NCBI RefSeq assembly: GCF_037975245.1
Contig: NC_092579.1
Location: 25,775,166 to 25,839,165 of the forward strand
Direction of reading: 5' to 3'
Length of the DNA: 64,000 nt
Source: Apostichopus japonicus
Lineage: Eukaryota > Echinodermata > Holothuroidea > Aspidochirotida > Stichopodidae
Positions 55,001 to 63,790 of the stretch are shown in pieces. Every line of letters starts with the position of its first letter. Within the stretch, counting starts at the first letter, position 1. Both the position numbers and the translations under genes were made by a program. The notes beneath the pieces were generated by a model that saw nothing but the letters and a program-made list of their open reading frames with translations, was not told where the DNA came from and made no database searches.

Positions 55001-55316
55001 TCTCGAAATCTGAGTGATATATAGTGAAAACTCTATACAAGCAATACAAATATAATCCATGTGCTATAGCAAAGATGTCAGGCATCACGCCATGTTAAAC
55101 ATCAAGAACTTACCATTTTTCGCGTGGTTTCATTTATTCTCAAATATGCCAATTTCTGGATATTGTACCCATATGTGTTGGAATTGTTAAGAGCTGCACC
55201 AACAACAACGAAATCTACAAATGCATCACCATGTTCATCGATGTAACCAATGTTTCCAGCAACACCTGTGAGTTAGAATGACAAATAATATCGTAGAATA
55301 ACCGTCTCCGAGAGGG

Positions 55317-55362
<46 letters not shown>

Positions 55363-57662
55363 AACCCATTTATCTTTGAATATGCTAGTACCAAATCACG
55401 CGTCTTAGTGTCCACCTTTAAAAAATACTTCAATTTAAACACACAAAACCCCACAAAGGTACAAATTACATTGTGGTTCTCTATAAAAAGCGAAATTCTA
55501 ATCCGGAGAGAGTAGGCATTGTATGCCTACATGGATTACAGTAGAAAATGACAGGAATACATATATGATAACCTTACTGTCATATGTTCGGTTGACGATC
55601 ATCTGCATAATTTCAGTTCCATCAATCGCCCTTTCAAAGATGGATTTATTGCTGTTGTTGTTGTTGATGATATCATTCAGCACAGGTATATACAAATTGT
55701 AAACTGCATCATACAAATAAGCAGCATTGGCCGGAACCTATATGGAGATAAAATAGAGCTAATGAACAACGTTAATGTTGTATTAACCGGAACCTATATG
55801 GAGATAAAATAAAGCGACCGAACAACGTTAATGTTGTATTAACCGGAACATGTATGGAGATAAAATAAAGCGACTGAACAACGTTAATGTTGTATTAACC
55901 GGAACCTATATGGAGATAAAATAGAGCGACCGAACAACGTTAATATTGTATCCAAAATAGCTATGCAATGAGAGTGAACGAGTCCGTATTTCGAAGGACA
56001 ATATAAACCCACATAACAAAAAGGCGGCACACAACTCTATACAAGAACCATTGTATGTTAACAATCAACAAAGTTTGCATGAAAGAATGTTTAATTGGCC
56101 TAATGTGATCTCTTCATTCCATGTATAGAGGTATGCCTACTATCCTCATCTGTTTAATGGGTAAGAGTGACCTCGCACAGCTTGTTGTTTCTCAAAGTCA
56201 TTTTGATACCAACAATCTCAAGTAAGATCTTGAAAACATCATTTAAGGTAAGTATATGATATGAAATGAGCAGGTATAAATACCGACGGGAAGTACTTTC
56301 TTTGATTATAGGTTATACATCTTACATATATAGGGAGTTAATTGACTCGACCCTATATGTATATATGGGGGGAAAAAACCTCATTCACAGAACTCTTCAA
56401 ATTGAATCTGAAACTAAGAATTACTTCAGATATTTAAATAGGAATTTCAGATATCCAAATGCATAACTTCTGATGTTTGATTTTTCAGGTATATAATGTA
56501 TGTTCTTGAATAGCTCTCATATCTAAAGTTGAGTTTTTCTTATGAAAGGCTGAAAATCGTTGCGGTTATCGACGCTGCAGAAATTACAGCGGAAACTATT
56601 AAACAGCCACAAATGCATGTATACTGGTCTTTATACTCATACTATTGGATACACTTCCAGTACATACAGAGCTTAATCTCTAAATAATCGCATATGGCTA
56701 CCTATAAACTGTGCGAAAGTAGGTTCTTCATTAAACTCGAGTACCAGCCAGAACTGGAGACACCTGAATTTGAAAAAAGAAAAACTGAAAGCCATCCTAG
56801 TTACTGACCATGCACTGCAATCTAAAGTATTCCAAATGTAACCGTATCAGTATATGTCTTTGATTTCACCAGCATCTCGAAATCACCTGAGAAACAGGAA
56901 CGATATATCAAGAACAAACACCCAGCTAGTTCCATTTTGTTGTGTTTCTTATTGTATAGGTGCGAACTTTCGATCAGACTTACAACGATGTCAGAGGTGC
57001 CTACATTGTCTGGTACCATCGAATTAAATGGTTCCAACTGGAGATACTTCAACACTTTCTTACGGAATGCTATCCAAGCATCCCCTGACACCGGTGACGG
57101 ATAGATTTGCAGTACTGATCTGTAGCCATGAGCACTTGCTAATGAAGGCTTCCTTTCGTATGGATCTAAATAAATAATGAACAAAATTAGGAGGAATATA
57201 TAGGTGGCAGCACTTAACATGCAATATAGTCATTTCGTGAACTTGTTGAAACTTAGGCCTAAGGTACATGACAGGTAAGTGTAGAGATAACAGTGTTCTT
57301 AAAGCACATGTAATTTACTCAGAATTCAGAATGCATTGTTACGTTGACAAACGCCGTTGGAACTCATTTTTGACCACTACTCTCAGAGACAATTGTAACA
57401 AATTAAAATAAATTAAAAAGGAGAAAGGTCCCGAACGATTACCTCCATAAAGCTGTTGTACCCTTAGATCGCTGTATTCTTCAACGTTGACGTACAAAAT
57501 TATGTACTCCCCGTTTTCAAGTAAACCTTTGGACCAAAACTCATTCAAGAAATCATAAATTTCAAAAAGCTCGCCGAGGAATATGTAGACTGAAAAAGAA
57601 TCATCGAAGAATTGACATTTCATGATACACCAGTTTTAACTTCGTATAGTTTGCAAACACTG

Positions 57663-57719
<57 letters not shown>

Positions 57720-58347
57720 ACAGTCCCATGTTAAATAATTGTTCTTTCGAATTAGTTTAGCTAATAAGAAAATAATAATAATAATTACCGATTACAATCG
57801 GTGATCTAAATAAATCATGTACTTTGCATCAACCAAACATTGGAGGTAATCAGTACTCCAAAACACAAACCTTTAGTGTGATCCACAATGTAGCATTATG
57901 TTCTTTACAACGTAAGGGTGAGAAGCACAAGTAACAGCATAAGTTAAAGATGTATAAGTATGATATGACTGCCATATGTAGCAGTATGGTTAATGGTCTT
58001 CATAGTAACAATATATACATATACTTGCTTCTAGTAATTGGTGCTGTTTCATCGAGAATGTCACCAAATTTGCAGGAGGCGTCGTCTCCTCCATAGAAGA
58101 CAGCAAAACACGGATGTTTATAGAAGATAGTTCTCTGGATTGTAATGTTAGCAGCACGTAGAGTTTCCTCCAGGCCGGACACAACCGTCTTTCGCTGTGC
58201 CTCATCCGCAGATATGATAGACACTATACTCCAATTAAAGTGTCTAAGAATGTGGAAAACTGCTGACACCGTTTGTTTATCAGTGGGCGTGGTTCTGGCG
58301 AATGTAGGGTATATCTCCTTGTCGCTCAATCTGTAATCCTCACAAGC
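14263..58347 (-). CDS. Receptor guanylate cyclase-type membrane receptor, partial gene (13 exons)
   Basis: Exons in transcript order: 58347-58029, 57589-57443, 57165-56984, 55737-55578, 55265-55114, 54849-54671, 35740-35635, 27495-27337, 26643-26539, 26061-25990, 15897-15726, 15123-14974, 14446-14263. Joined they give about 695 codons without a stop, and every intron phase matches. Residues 1-320 are the later part of a periplasmic-binding-like ANF receptor ectodomain with several N-glycosylation sequons. Residues 343 and 350 are juxtamembrane cysteines and 357-377 the transmembrane helix. Residues ~381-695 are the kinase homology domain. VAIKK (Lys ~449) is kept, but the HRD aspartate is Cys (HGCLKSSN, ~540-547) and DFG reads DYG, as in family pseudokinases. 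Known members bind peptides outside and make cGMP inside. The signal peptide, start of the ectodomain, dimerisation helix and cyclase domain are not seen. Which paralogue or ligand is unknown. Confidence 0.93.
14447..15725 (-). other. Two short introns between exons 11, 12 and 13
   Basis: Introns 15725-15124 (602 bp) and 14973-14447 (527 bp), apart from exon 12. Both have canonical GT-AG ends. No repeats or other genes are evident. Confidence 0.85.
14974..15123 (-). CDS. Exon 12: kinase homology C-lobe ([10 protein letters not shown])
   Basis: 150 nt between acatctctctcag and CAAG|GTAACT. The split Gln codon joins exon 11 to give [20 protein letters not shown]. It continues [20 protein letters not shown] and [20 protein letters not shown] and KGDVYSF.IIL.EI are invariant landmarks of the domain (APE motif, helix F). 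Phase 1 in and out. Confidence 0.96.
15726..15897 (-). CDS. Exon 11: pseudokinase catalytic loop ([11 protein letters not shown])
   Basis: 172 nt from ttattttgcag to CGAC|GTGAGT. It reads [40 protein letters not shown] and ends EYAYYR. The catalytic HRD aspartate is replaced by cysteine, while the DFG aspartate remains (DYG). The family typically lacks the catalytic base here. Phase 0 in, phase 1 out. Confidence 0.96.
16785..17990 (-). pseudogene. CR1/L2-like non-LTR retrotransposon, 5'-truncated 3' end
   Basis: On the minus strand 17971-17760 reads [20 protein letters not shown], then [18 protein letters not shown], stop, [11 protein letters not shown]. After an eight-T run that shifts the frame (17650) it continues [44 protein letters not shown] and [13 protein letters not shown] to PVLWNSLL. 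This is the thumb and C-terminal part of a CR1/L2-clade reverse transcriptase. The 3' tail includes GCGCTATATAGG near 16816 and ATTATTGTTATC, like the short-repeat tails of these elements. It carries one stop and one frameshift, so it is dead. Confidence 0.88.
20291..20530 (+). pseudogene. THAP zinc-finger domain relic
   Basis: One frame starts ATGCCAGCTAATTGT and reads [20 protein letters not shown], then [16 protein letters not shown], an in-frame TAG at 20420, and [14 protein letters not shown]-x4-C at residues 5 and 10 and C-x2-H at 63 and 66 with the CSVHF signature fit the C2CH THAP finger, although the usual tryptophan is lost. THAP domains occur in P-element-like transposases and in host proteins. 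No transposase body follows. A TGACGTA and a CACGTG-like site lie 80-130 bp upstream. Confidence 0.68.
20736..21800 (+). pseudogene. LINE ORF1 (gag-like) relic with zinc knuckle
   Basis: ATG at 20736 opens [55 protein letters not shown], then stop. The same frame continues directly into [14 protein letters not shown] (20985-21026), a CCHC knuckle with C-x2-C-x4-H-x4-C spacing. This order, RNA-binding fold then CCHC knuckles, is that of ORF1 in Jockey/I/CR1-type LINEs. Later frames up to about 21800 are Pro/Gln/Ser-rich and broken by stops. No matching reverse transcriptase was seen downstream. Confidence 0.6.
23145..23457. mobile_element. Fold-back (long inverted repeat) MITE-like element
   Basis: The arm 23151-23212 is the imperfect reverse complement of 23394-23453. 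The inner 20 bp (GATTACGTAATCGACCTGCC) are identical in both arms and include the palindrome ATTACGTAAT. The spacer is about 180 bp without an ORF. The terminal sequence around ACTATAGCACGCTAT pairs with ATAGAGTGCTATAAAT. A target duplication could not be fixed. Confidence 0.75.
25990..26061 (-). CDS. Exon 10: kinase homology domain, 24-codon exon
   Basis: A 72-nt exon, phase 0 at both ends: acceptor atcattattcag, donor CGT|GTAAGT. It reads [20 protein letters not shown] then DIVR, matching the D.L.ND..KLD..F..SL..DI segment between SLQ and GM.YLH in this family. It was found because the exon 9 to exon 11 join needs about 24 residues here. Confidence 0.93.
26422..26465. repeat. CA-rich simple repeat
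   Basis: cacacacacgcacgcaccc and related ACAC/GCAC units in the intron between exons 9 and 10. Confidence 0.85.
26539..26643 (-). CDS. Exon 9: kinase homology domain
   Basis: 105 nt, phase 0 at both ends, between tctccttag and CAG|GTAAGA. It encodes [20 protein letters not shown] and then [14 protein letters not shown]. The NL..F.GAC...P...IV.EYC.RGSLQ pattern is diagnostic of the receptor guanylate cyclase kinase homology domain. Confidence 0.96.
27337..27495 (-). CDS. Exon 8: kinase homology N-lobe with VAIKK
   Basis: 159 nt, phase 0 at both ends (acceptor ttttcgttacag, donor ATA|GTAAGA). It reads [20 protein letters not shown], then [20 protein letters not shown] and IRKELKI. The VAIK lysine of the N-lobe and the helix-C glutamate region (R.ELK) are visible. 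The region before VAIK has no clear glycine-rich loop. Confidence 0.94.
28052..29172 (+). mobile_element. 1121-bp non-autonomous hAT-like element, copy 1
   Basis: Perfect 14-bp terminal inverted repeats (CATAGGCGTAGGAG) are flanked by the 8-bp duplication GCCGAAAG (28044-28051 and 29173-29180). The right half contains about five ~85-bp tandem units (GTAGGTGCCCGAAAAATTC, CAGCATATTGCCC, AATTTTCACC). A second MITE is nested at 28343-28728. No transposase ORF is present. The 8-bp TSD indicates the hAT superfamily by mechanism, though the terminus is not the textbook CAGGG. It is identical by eye to 36574-37694. Confidence 0.93.
28343..28728 (+). mobile_element. 386-bp MITE nested in copy 1
   Basis: The termini CAGTGGCGCAG and CTCTGCCACTG form an imperfect inverted repeat and are bounded by the 8-bp duplication GTAGGTGC (28335-28342, 28729-28736). 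The target is the start of an ~85-bp internal unit of the host MITE. The core ATCTAAGCGGAGCGCCACC / GTTGGCGCGGAGCGTACA occurs in fragments at 813 and 2040. Confidence 0.9.
30529..30596. repeat. (TA)n microsatellite
   Basis: About 34 TA dinucleotides directly left of the inverted repeat at 30598. Confidence 0.97.
30598..30659. repeat. Perfect 21-bp inverted repeat with 20-nt loop
   Basis: Arms 30598-30618 and 30639-30659 are exact reverse complements (ATGTTGAGACTAGTGGAAC and its complement). The loop itself begins ACTAGTAG. It lies between two TA tracts, so the whole 30529-30771 block can extrude as a cruciform. Confidence 0.95.
30718..30771. repeat. (TA)n microsatellite, interrupted
   Basis: TATATA with TTTATA interruptions. 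Confidence 0.95.
30821..30892 (-). repeat. tRNA-like sequence (SINE head or tRNA pseudogene)
   Basis: On the minus strand, 72 nt run GCGTCCATAGCC... to ...TGGAGGC. The acceptor stem pairs in 6 of 7 positions. An A-box-like TAGCCTAGTGGTTAGG and a perfect B-box GGTTCGAATCC are present. The anticodon arm TCCGC-GTACAGA-GCGGG forms five pairs (one G-T) and would show anticodon ACA. The T-stem has two mismatches, so it is more likely a tRNA-derived SINE than a working tRNA. Confidence 0.72.
30949..31041. repeat. (TA)n microsatellite
   Basis: About 90 bp of TA repeats with one GCC interruption, 57 bp beyond the tRNA-like sequence. Confidence 0.96.
31700..32300. repeat. Dispersed repeat with TAAT.GAGTGG and ACTTGGTA motifs
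   Basis: 31810-31900 and 32035-32125 are imperfect direct copies (CATACTTGGTATGGTAATGTAACTAC, split as CATACTTGGTATGG and TAATGTAACTAC; CTCTTTGCAACAACA). A further unit at 32180-32290 ends AGGTCAAAGGTCACATGAGG. The same signature recurs in the array at 38180-39105 and near 50690, so this is a genome-wide family. Confidence 0.65.
33306..33626. repeat. 34-bp GC-rich minisatellite, about 10 units
   Basis: CTCGGGCAG recurs every 34 bp from 33340 to 33612. The unit is CTCGGGCAGCGCAGG, GGTCGGGCAATCCGCTGGA. Variation is mostly GGGGTC versus GGTGTC. Since 34 is not a multiple of 3, all frames cycle through each other and give spurious ORFs of 110-147 codons. The tract is far more GC-rich than its surroundings. 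Confidence 0.95.
34880..35380. repeat. Imperfect direct repeat pair with CRE-like sites
   Basis: 34881-35077 and 35201-35377 align along their length (CTCATCATTCT.TACAT, TTGACAAGCAG.AAATG, AACTTTGAC, ACGTCATCAATCACG). The second copy has a perfect TGACGTCA at 35308-35315, the first TTACGTCA. Low-complexity CCCACC/CCATCCAC follows to 35485. Confidence 0.7.
35635..35740 (-). CDS. Exon 7: cytosolic juxtamembrane, start of kinase homology domain
   Basis: A 106-nt exon between ttttgcag and CGG|GTATGT. With the split Arg codon it reads [20 protein letters not shown] and ends [10 protein letters not shown]. The L.W.ID..EL motif just inside the membrane is a hallmark of receptor guanylate cyclases. 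Phase 2 in, phase 0 out, so skipping it would shift the frame. It lies between two identical 1121-bp MITEs (28052-29172 and 36574-37694). Confidence 0.95.
36574..37694 (+). mobile_element. 1121-bp non-autonomous hAT-like element, copy 2
   Basis: Same 14-bp inverted termini, same length, same orientation and no difference found by eye from copy 1 at a constant offset of 8522. It is flanked by a different 8-bp duplication, CCAAACAC (36566-36573 and 37695-37702), so it is an independent insertion and not an assembly or segmental duplicate. Confidence 0.95.
36865..37250 (+). mobile_element. 386-bp MITE nested in copy 2
   Basis: Same position within the host element, same termini (CAGTGGCG...CGCTCTGCCACTG) and the same GTAGGTGC duplication (36857-36864, 37251-37258) as in copy 1. 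The nested insertion therefore happened before the composite multiplied. Confidence 0.92.
38180..39105. repeat. Degenerate ~140-bp tandem array with AGGTCA half-sites
   Basis: About seven units, each ending near GGTCATTTGAGGTCAGCAGA: around 38256, 38401, 38549, 38686, 38817, 38960 and 39061. Units also share TATCTC.AGAA, GGTATGTAGG and AAGAACCCTATT. Pairs such as AGGTCGAAGGTCA and AGGTCAAAGCTCA resemble DR1 nuclear-receptor sites. Whether they act as such is unknown. Confidence 0.75.
39113..43996. mobile_element. CACTA/EnSpm-like DNA transposon, 4884 bp
   Basis: The ends CACTGTAAACATTAGTTAGTC and (reverse complement) CACTGTAAACAATAGTTAGTC form an inverted repeat. Flanking CT on both sides is a possible 2-bp duplication. 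Dense TAGTCA/GACTAG motifs fill the first ~130 bp and the last ~270 bp, the subterminal repeat architecture typical of CACTA elements. No transposase ORF was recognised. A tRNA-like SINE lies inside at about 42001. It is inserted at the right edge of the ~140-bp array. Confidence 0.68.
42001..42250 (+). mobile_element. tRNA-derived SINE inside the 39113-43996 element
   Basis: GTTGTGGCGGAATGG, TTAGAGCACTGAA and a decayed B-box (GTGGGTTTATGTACC) make a tRNA-like head. A body follows with CTCTCTTTACCCAGGTGTAT and GGGTACCCTGGGAGG, a pattern I associate with echinoderm-type SINEs. It is degenerate. Confidence 0.6.
46511..48590. repeat. 69-bp minisatellite, about 30 units, 2.1 kb
   Basis: The unit is AGTATGAATTTTAATCCAG, ACGTACTTCTTGAGTCATCG, AGTATACAAACCACGCGTC, ACTTTCACACA. 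At 23 codons per unit the frame stays open (46582-48129, 515 codons; again 48056-48526) until 70-bp units shift it. Variants (A/G, G/C, C/T, A/T at fixed places) are shared in blocks: units 1-4 repeat as 5-8 (276 bp) and units 12-15 repeat as 19-22. The outer units carry a CACGCCATAAATTTT variant. I regard it as non-coding satellite. Confidence 0.95.
49124..52812 (+). mobile_element. CACTA/EnSpm-like DNA transposon, 3689 bp, with gene fragment
   Basis: The inverted ends are CACTGTAAAACACCTGGGTC and (reverse complement) CACTGTAAAAACACTTGGGTC, flanked by TA on both sides. Subterminal zones are packed with TGGGTCA/TGACCC (left about 49139-49280, right about 52555-52800). It has the same CACTGTAAA start as the element at 39113 but different subterminal motifs. 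The interior contains exon-like coding fragments at 50253-50384 and 50832-51161, and no recognisable transposase. Confidence 0.7.
50253..51161 (+). pseudogene. Two-exon gene fragment inside the 49124-52812 element
   Basis: The first piece reads [20 protein letters not shown] then [14 protein letters not shown] and stops at TAA (50382). The second, after ttccaaag at 50832, reads [63 protein letters not shown] and ends at TAA 51161. From memory this resembles the C-terminal part of abundant predicted proteins in fish and invertebrates with an ...YP..L..TFEF.QK.L... ending. I cannot name the family. Spacing and the early stop suggest a decayed copy. Confidence 0.45.
54671..54849 (-). CDS. Exon 6: juxtamembrane segment and transmembrane helix
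   Basis: After a good polypyrimidine acceptor (ttttctctttccag) it encodes a linker with IPW and [12 protein letters not shown], the membrane-proximal cysteine pair typical of these receptors. About 21 hydrophobic residues follow ([20 protein letters not shown]) and then basic KYR at the cytosolic side. Donor AG|GTAAGA, phase 2. The following intron is 18.9 kb. Confidence 0.95.
55114..55265 (-). CDS. Exon 5: membrane-proximal ectodomain
   Basis: The acceptor ctaactcacag and the donor ATG|GTAAGT bound 152 nt. It reads [20 protein letters not shown] followed by [20 protein letters not shown]. The G.IGYIDE.GDA pattern matches the end of the ANF receptor domain (compare G.V.ID..GDR in vertebrate receptors). 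NNS and NET sequons are present. Phase 1 in, phase 0 out. Confidence 0.93.
55319..55361. repeat. (TA)n microsatellite
   Basis: About 21 TA units in the intron between exons 4 and 5, some 54 bp upstream of the exon 5 acceptor. Confidence 0.96.
55578..55737 (-). CDS. Exon 4: ANF-receptor ectodomain (AAYLYDAVY helix)
   Basis: It reads [20 protein letters not shown], then an Asn-rich segment (NNNNSNKS) and [16 protein letters not shown] is the most conserved helix of this receptor class. Phase 0 in; it ends A|GTAAGG (phase 1), completing a Ser codon with exon 5. Its acceptor (ccatatag|GTTCCGG) is the first unit of a 56-bp tandem repeat that extends into the upstream intron (see 55731-55951). Confidence 0.93.
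55731..55951. repeat. 56-bp tandem repeat, 4 units, including the exon 4 splice acceptor
   Basis: CCGGAACCTATATGGAG recurs at 55731, 55787, 55843 and 55899, followed each time by ATAAAATA.AGC and CAACGTTAATGTTGTATTAA. On the minus strand each unit is ATTTTATCTCCATATAG then GTTCCGG, which is the 3' splice site of exon 4. Unit 3 has lost the AG (CCATACATG); units 2 and 4 keep it. Confidence 0.95.
56984..57165 (-). CDS. Exon 3: ANF-receptor ectodomain
   Basis: The acceptor ttatttatttag and a perfect GTAAGT donor bound 182 nt. The split codon G|AT gives Asp, then [20 protein letters not shown] and an [15 protein letters not shown] segment, ending SDIV. The length fills the usual spacing between the IYIFLGE strand and the AAYLYDAVY helix of exon 4, and phase 0 at the end matches exon 4. 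Confidence 0.9.
57443..57589 (-). CDS. Exon 2: ANF-receptor ectodomain
   Basis: The acceptor gattctttttcag and the donor GGAG|GTAATC bound 147 nt. With one base carried from exon 1 it reads [19 protein letters not shown], then [10 protein letters not shown] and ends in QQLYG. The IYIFLGE strand and the GLL..GEY..L.V pattern are characteristic of the second lobe of the natriuretic-receptor ligand-binding fold. Phase 1 in, phase 1 out. Confidence 0.92.
57668..57715. repeat. (TA)n microsatellite
   Basis: About 24 TA units in the intron between exons 1 and 2. Confidence 0.96.
58029..58347 (-). CDS. Exon 1 in window: ANF-receptor ectodomain
   Basis: The acceptor (ctaattctaacag) precedes an in-frame [20 protein letters not shown], typical of the region where the family has SDK..YPTF.RT. 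It continues through an FNWSIVSI segment and an ANIT glycosylation sequon to ETAPITR. The downstream GT at 58024 gives the wrong phase for exon 2. A GC donor at 58028-58027 (exon AGAA, intron GCAAGT) gives phase 1 and restores ...TRIYIFLGEL. Sequence upstream of this exon is missing, so the first codon phase is inferred. Confidence 0.9.
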
Positions 58348-58816
58348 CTGTTAGAATTAGGAAGAACAATGAGAAAATATTAATGTTTGTTGGTGCGGTT
58401 GGTGAGTTTACTGTGGGTATTGCCCTTGCCCGTGCATTAAAGTTACAATCTTAATTATGCCAATGTAGTGAGAGAATGCTTTGTTTCCCTTTGTAATCCC
58501 TTACATATCTGTGGCGACTCACTGGTAACTTCTTGAGGAAATTCTGCCCCTGGTGGCATTTGGGTGTGTGTATATGTAGCTTGTCCCAAGATTGATTAAT
58601 GGGGGTGGGGAGGGAGGAAGAAGACCCTTCCTAGGATCTCTTTGTTGGAGGCAATGGCTTAGGCTGGTCTGAGTCTGGGGGAGGTGAGGGGTGGGCTGTG
58701 CTTTTTCAGGAAAGTGGAACTAAAGTTCGGTGAGCAAGCGCACGCGTAAGGTGGACGGTGGGGGGGGGGGGTCTTGAAATGCTAATCCTGGCCGGTAATT
58801 CGAAGATATATTTCCG

Positions 58817-61090
<2,274 letters not shown>

Positions 61091-62211
61091 TTTTTTTGTC
61101 TTTATGAAAGATAACCAAACATTCTTCTATTATTTTTTGACAATTCCTGTGAAGACTTTCGCTTCTATATAGTGTTCCTACTATCATGCCTTGTAAAGGA
61201 AATTGAATACATATGATTGGACAGGTACGGACTATAAGATATAACAAAGGTTGAAGGCAAATTACATTTAATGCTTCTAATGCTAGACCATTTGTTGATA
61301 GATTGACGAGAAATTATGCATTCGGACATCTCTCCTTAATGTAATGCACTCATATTGCATTGAAACTTGTTGTAAAGGTGTCCATTATGGGACATGTAAA
61401 AGCAATATAGTACAATTGCAAAATCATAGCGATTTTCACCGCCAGTATATACGCGTCACGAACTACTTAAACTTAACTCCAACTTCATTGTAAATGTTTG
61501 TGTAATCACACTTACGTCATGCGGACTACAAAGGGCTAGTCATTAACTTATTCCAGCCGAATTTGTTTTCAATTGATCCTAATTTAATAAATTTAGAGCC
61601 TATTTCCTGGAGCAGTTTAGAGAATTTCGTGCAATGACTTGTTAAAGTGGGTGCAGTAAAGATACTGGAGGAAAAATAGCTTTCCCCGGATTTCAAACTG
61701 ACATTTTCGTATTGACTTTGTGAACATATCCGGAAGTCAGGGTAATTTCTCTAAATAAACTGTCTTCAGTGATTGGAGTTTTCAGAGAAGAGGAAATAGT
61801 GTATAGAAAATAGAATTCCACAACAATTTTCGAAAACTTACTTAATAATGGTAATATTCCCCAACGGTTTATACACACACACTGTCTAAACAGGCCTAGT
61901 CTTCTGTTTAATGTCTTCACATCCAACTTACTGTATACTACAACTATAGTGCATGGTTCTGTTGTACTATAGCTGATGTGTGGAGTCTTATATTTCAAAT
62001 ATGATACATCCAAAAGAGTACGGCGTAATCATCGTAAGCATCTTTATGAAATAAATAAAACAATGCGGTTGTACTGTCTTCTCTTTAAATATTGTAGGGT
62101 TACGTATCAGTGCTATAGAAGTGCCATATTACGTCAAAGAACATTGTTTGGTTTTTGGGGGTCAAAAATAATTTGAGACCAGAGGTCAAAATGTGGGACA
62201 AATATACCATA

Positions 62212-62213
<2 letters not shown>

Positions 62214-62270
<57 letters not shown>
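62214..62270. repeat. (TA)n microsatellite
   Basis: About 28 TA units, followed by the short tandem motif GTATATGTTCGA.TAAATAC (62290-62330). Confidence 0.95.
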
Positions 62271-62274
<4 letters not shown>

Positions 62275-63363
62275 TTCGAACTAATACGTGTATATGTTCG
62301 AATGAATACGAGTATATGTTCGATTAAATACAACCATATACACTCAGATTTTTTTTACACAGGTTTAGTCAAATTTTAATTGATTTTCATGTCAAATAAG
62401 AACACTAAAACATTTCAGTAAAATTTACTTAACTGCTGTTTGGTAAATTTTTACATGATCAGCATGTAACGCAACTACAAAATTATTATGTAATATTTTG
62501 CCAGCGATTTCTACATAGCACCCGTTCAGTAAGCGTTTTACACATGTTTTAGGTTAATTATTAAAAGCAGCTTGATGCACTCTTTTTGTCATTTCATCGA
62601 TCACAACAGAAAGGCACATTTAAGAGACAACAAAAAGGAATGACAACACAAATAATTCAGAATATTTGATGAATTCAACCTTTTATTTCAAGACTGAAGA
62701 GGGTACCGTATATCCCGTACATCTACAATCATGCATGAATAGTGAACTACATCCATGATATTTTAACTTTTGTGTCCAGTTATGGATGACAGTTTGAATC
62801 AGATACATTAGACAATAGGCGGTCGTAACTACATTGATAGCATACTTTCAAACGGTTGAAATCTTTCAGCAATGTAAGTCCCACTTTTACCTATAATAGA
62901 AAAAAATAAAAAAAACAAAAACATAAACAAAAGGTAATAACAAAAACATGAACAAGAGGTACTATCTCTTAAAGGTGCATGCTTACGAAAATTTAAATGA
63001 TTTATTTTTTTAGTGTCTTAGATGCATGTACAAAAAACATTTGGTCGAATTTTCAACCAACTCCCTCGACATGTAGTAAGATATTTGAAAGCTCACCAAA
63101 ATTAACATAATCAACTGTCTGATTGCAAAATTTGACAAAGATACAACTCTACCTGCAGCATTAGCTAACATTTCAGGCAAAGATACATAAAATCATCTGT
63201 TCGTAGTTACTTTAGGCTCAATTACAAATCACCAACCCATGAGCTCTCCAAAAAAACAATCTTATATGTCATGGGAGCTTTGCAACTTAAACATGCTGGT
63301 ATATAATTGAGCACTGTAGTTCTGTTCCAACAAATTAAACTTACTATCAGCTCTTTGACAGCA

Positions 63364-63790
63364 GGGGCGTATCCAGGGGGGCAACAGGCGCGCCCCCCCT
63401 ATTGGCCGTCACCAAAAAAAAAAAAGTTTAACAAAAAAAAATAAAAAATTGATGACGACCTTTAAGTGAGATGTCGGTGATCGCTCAAACCCCCACCCCC
63501 TCCCGTATGTTTTATTTTTTGTTTGCCAAAAAAAGGTTCTGGCGAAGTTCGGCGGCATAATAGTTTTAGAAACATAGATGGTAATTGTGTTTGTATTATC
63601 ACTATAAACACTAAGAAATTGTGCATTTTGTGTCCATATTTACTGGAAATGTTGCTTATTATTAAGGTCGGAAAATGGATCACATATGGCCATGGGCGGC
63701 GATCATGGGGGGGGGGGGAAGGGGGGATATATCCCCCCCCCATGAAAATGGGTGGAGGGGATGTAATACACCATATCCCCCCCCCCAAAT
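63364..63790. mobile_element. hAT-like MITE termini, G/C-run-rich
   Basis: CAGGGGCGTATCCAGG at 63364-63379, the common hAT MITE end, is followed by GGCGCGCCCCCCC. At 63693 CATGGGCGGCGATCATGG starts a second G-run block with near-palindromic GGGGGGATATATCCCCCCC. The opposite ends were not found before the window closes. Confidence 0.5.

Larger units (their letters stand above)
54850..58028 (-). other. Short introns between ectodomain exons 1-6
   Basis: Introns 58028-57590, 57442-57166, 56983-55738, 55577-55266 and 55113-54850. They carry (TA)n at 55319-55361 and 57668-57715, and the 56-bp repeat at 55731-55951. In 55952-56983 there is nothing else that I can support. Confidence 0.85.

Noticed and set aside
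56822-56893. Candidate extra exon ([15 protein letters not shown]) between exons 3 and 4
   Set aside because: It follows a plausible tctcag but its frame does not fit the phase-0 end of exon 3, it ends in a stop, and exon 3 joins exon 4 directly with the expected [16 protein letters not shown].
58024-58025. GT donor at 58024 for exon 1
   Set aside because: It leaves two bases, while exon 2 needs one; the reading frame of exon 2 would be lost.
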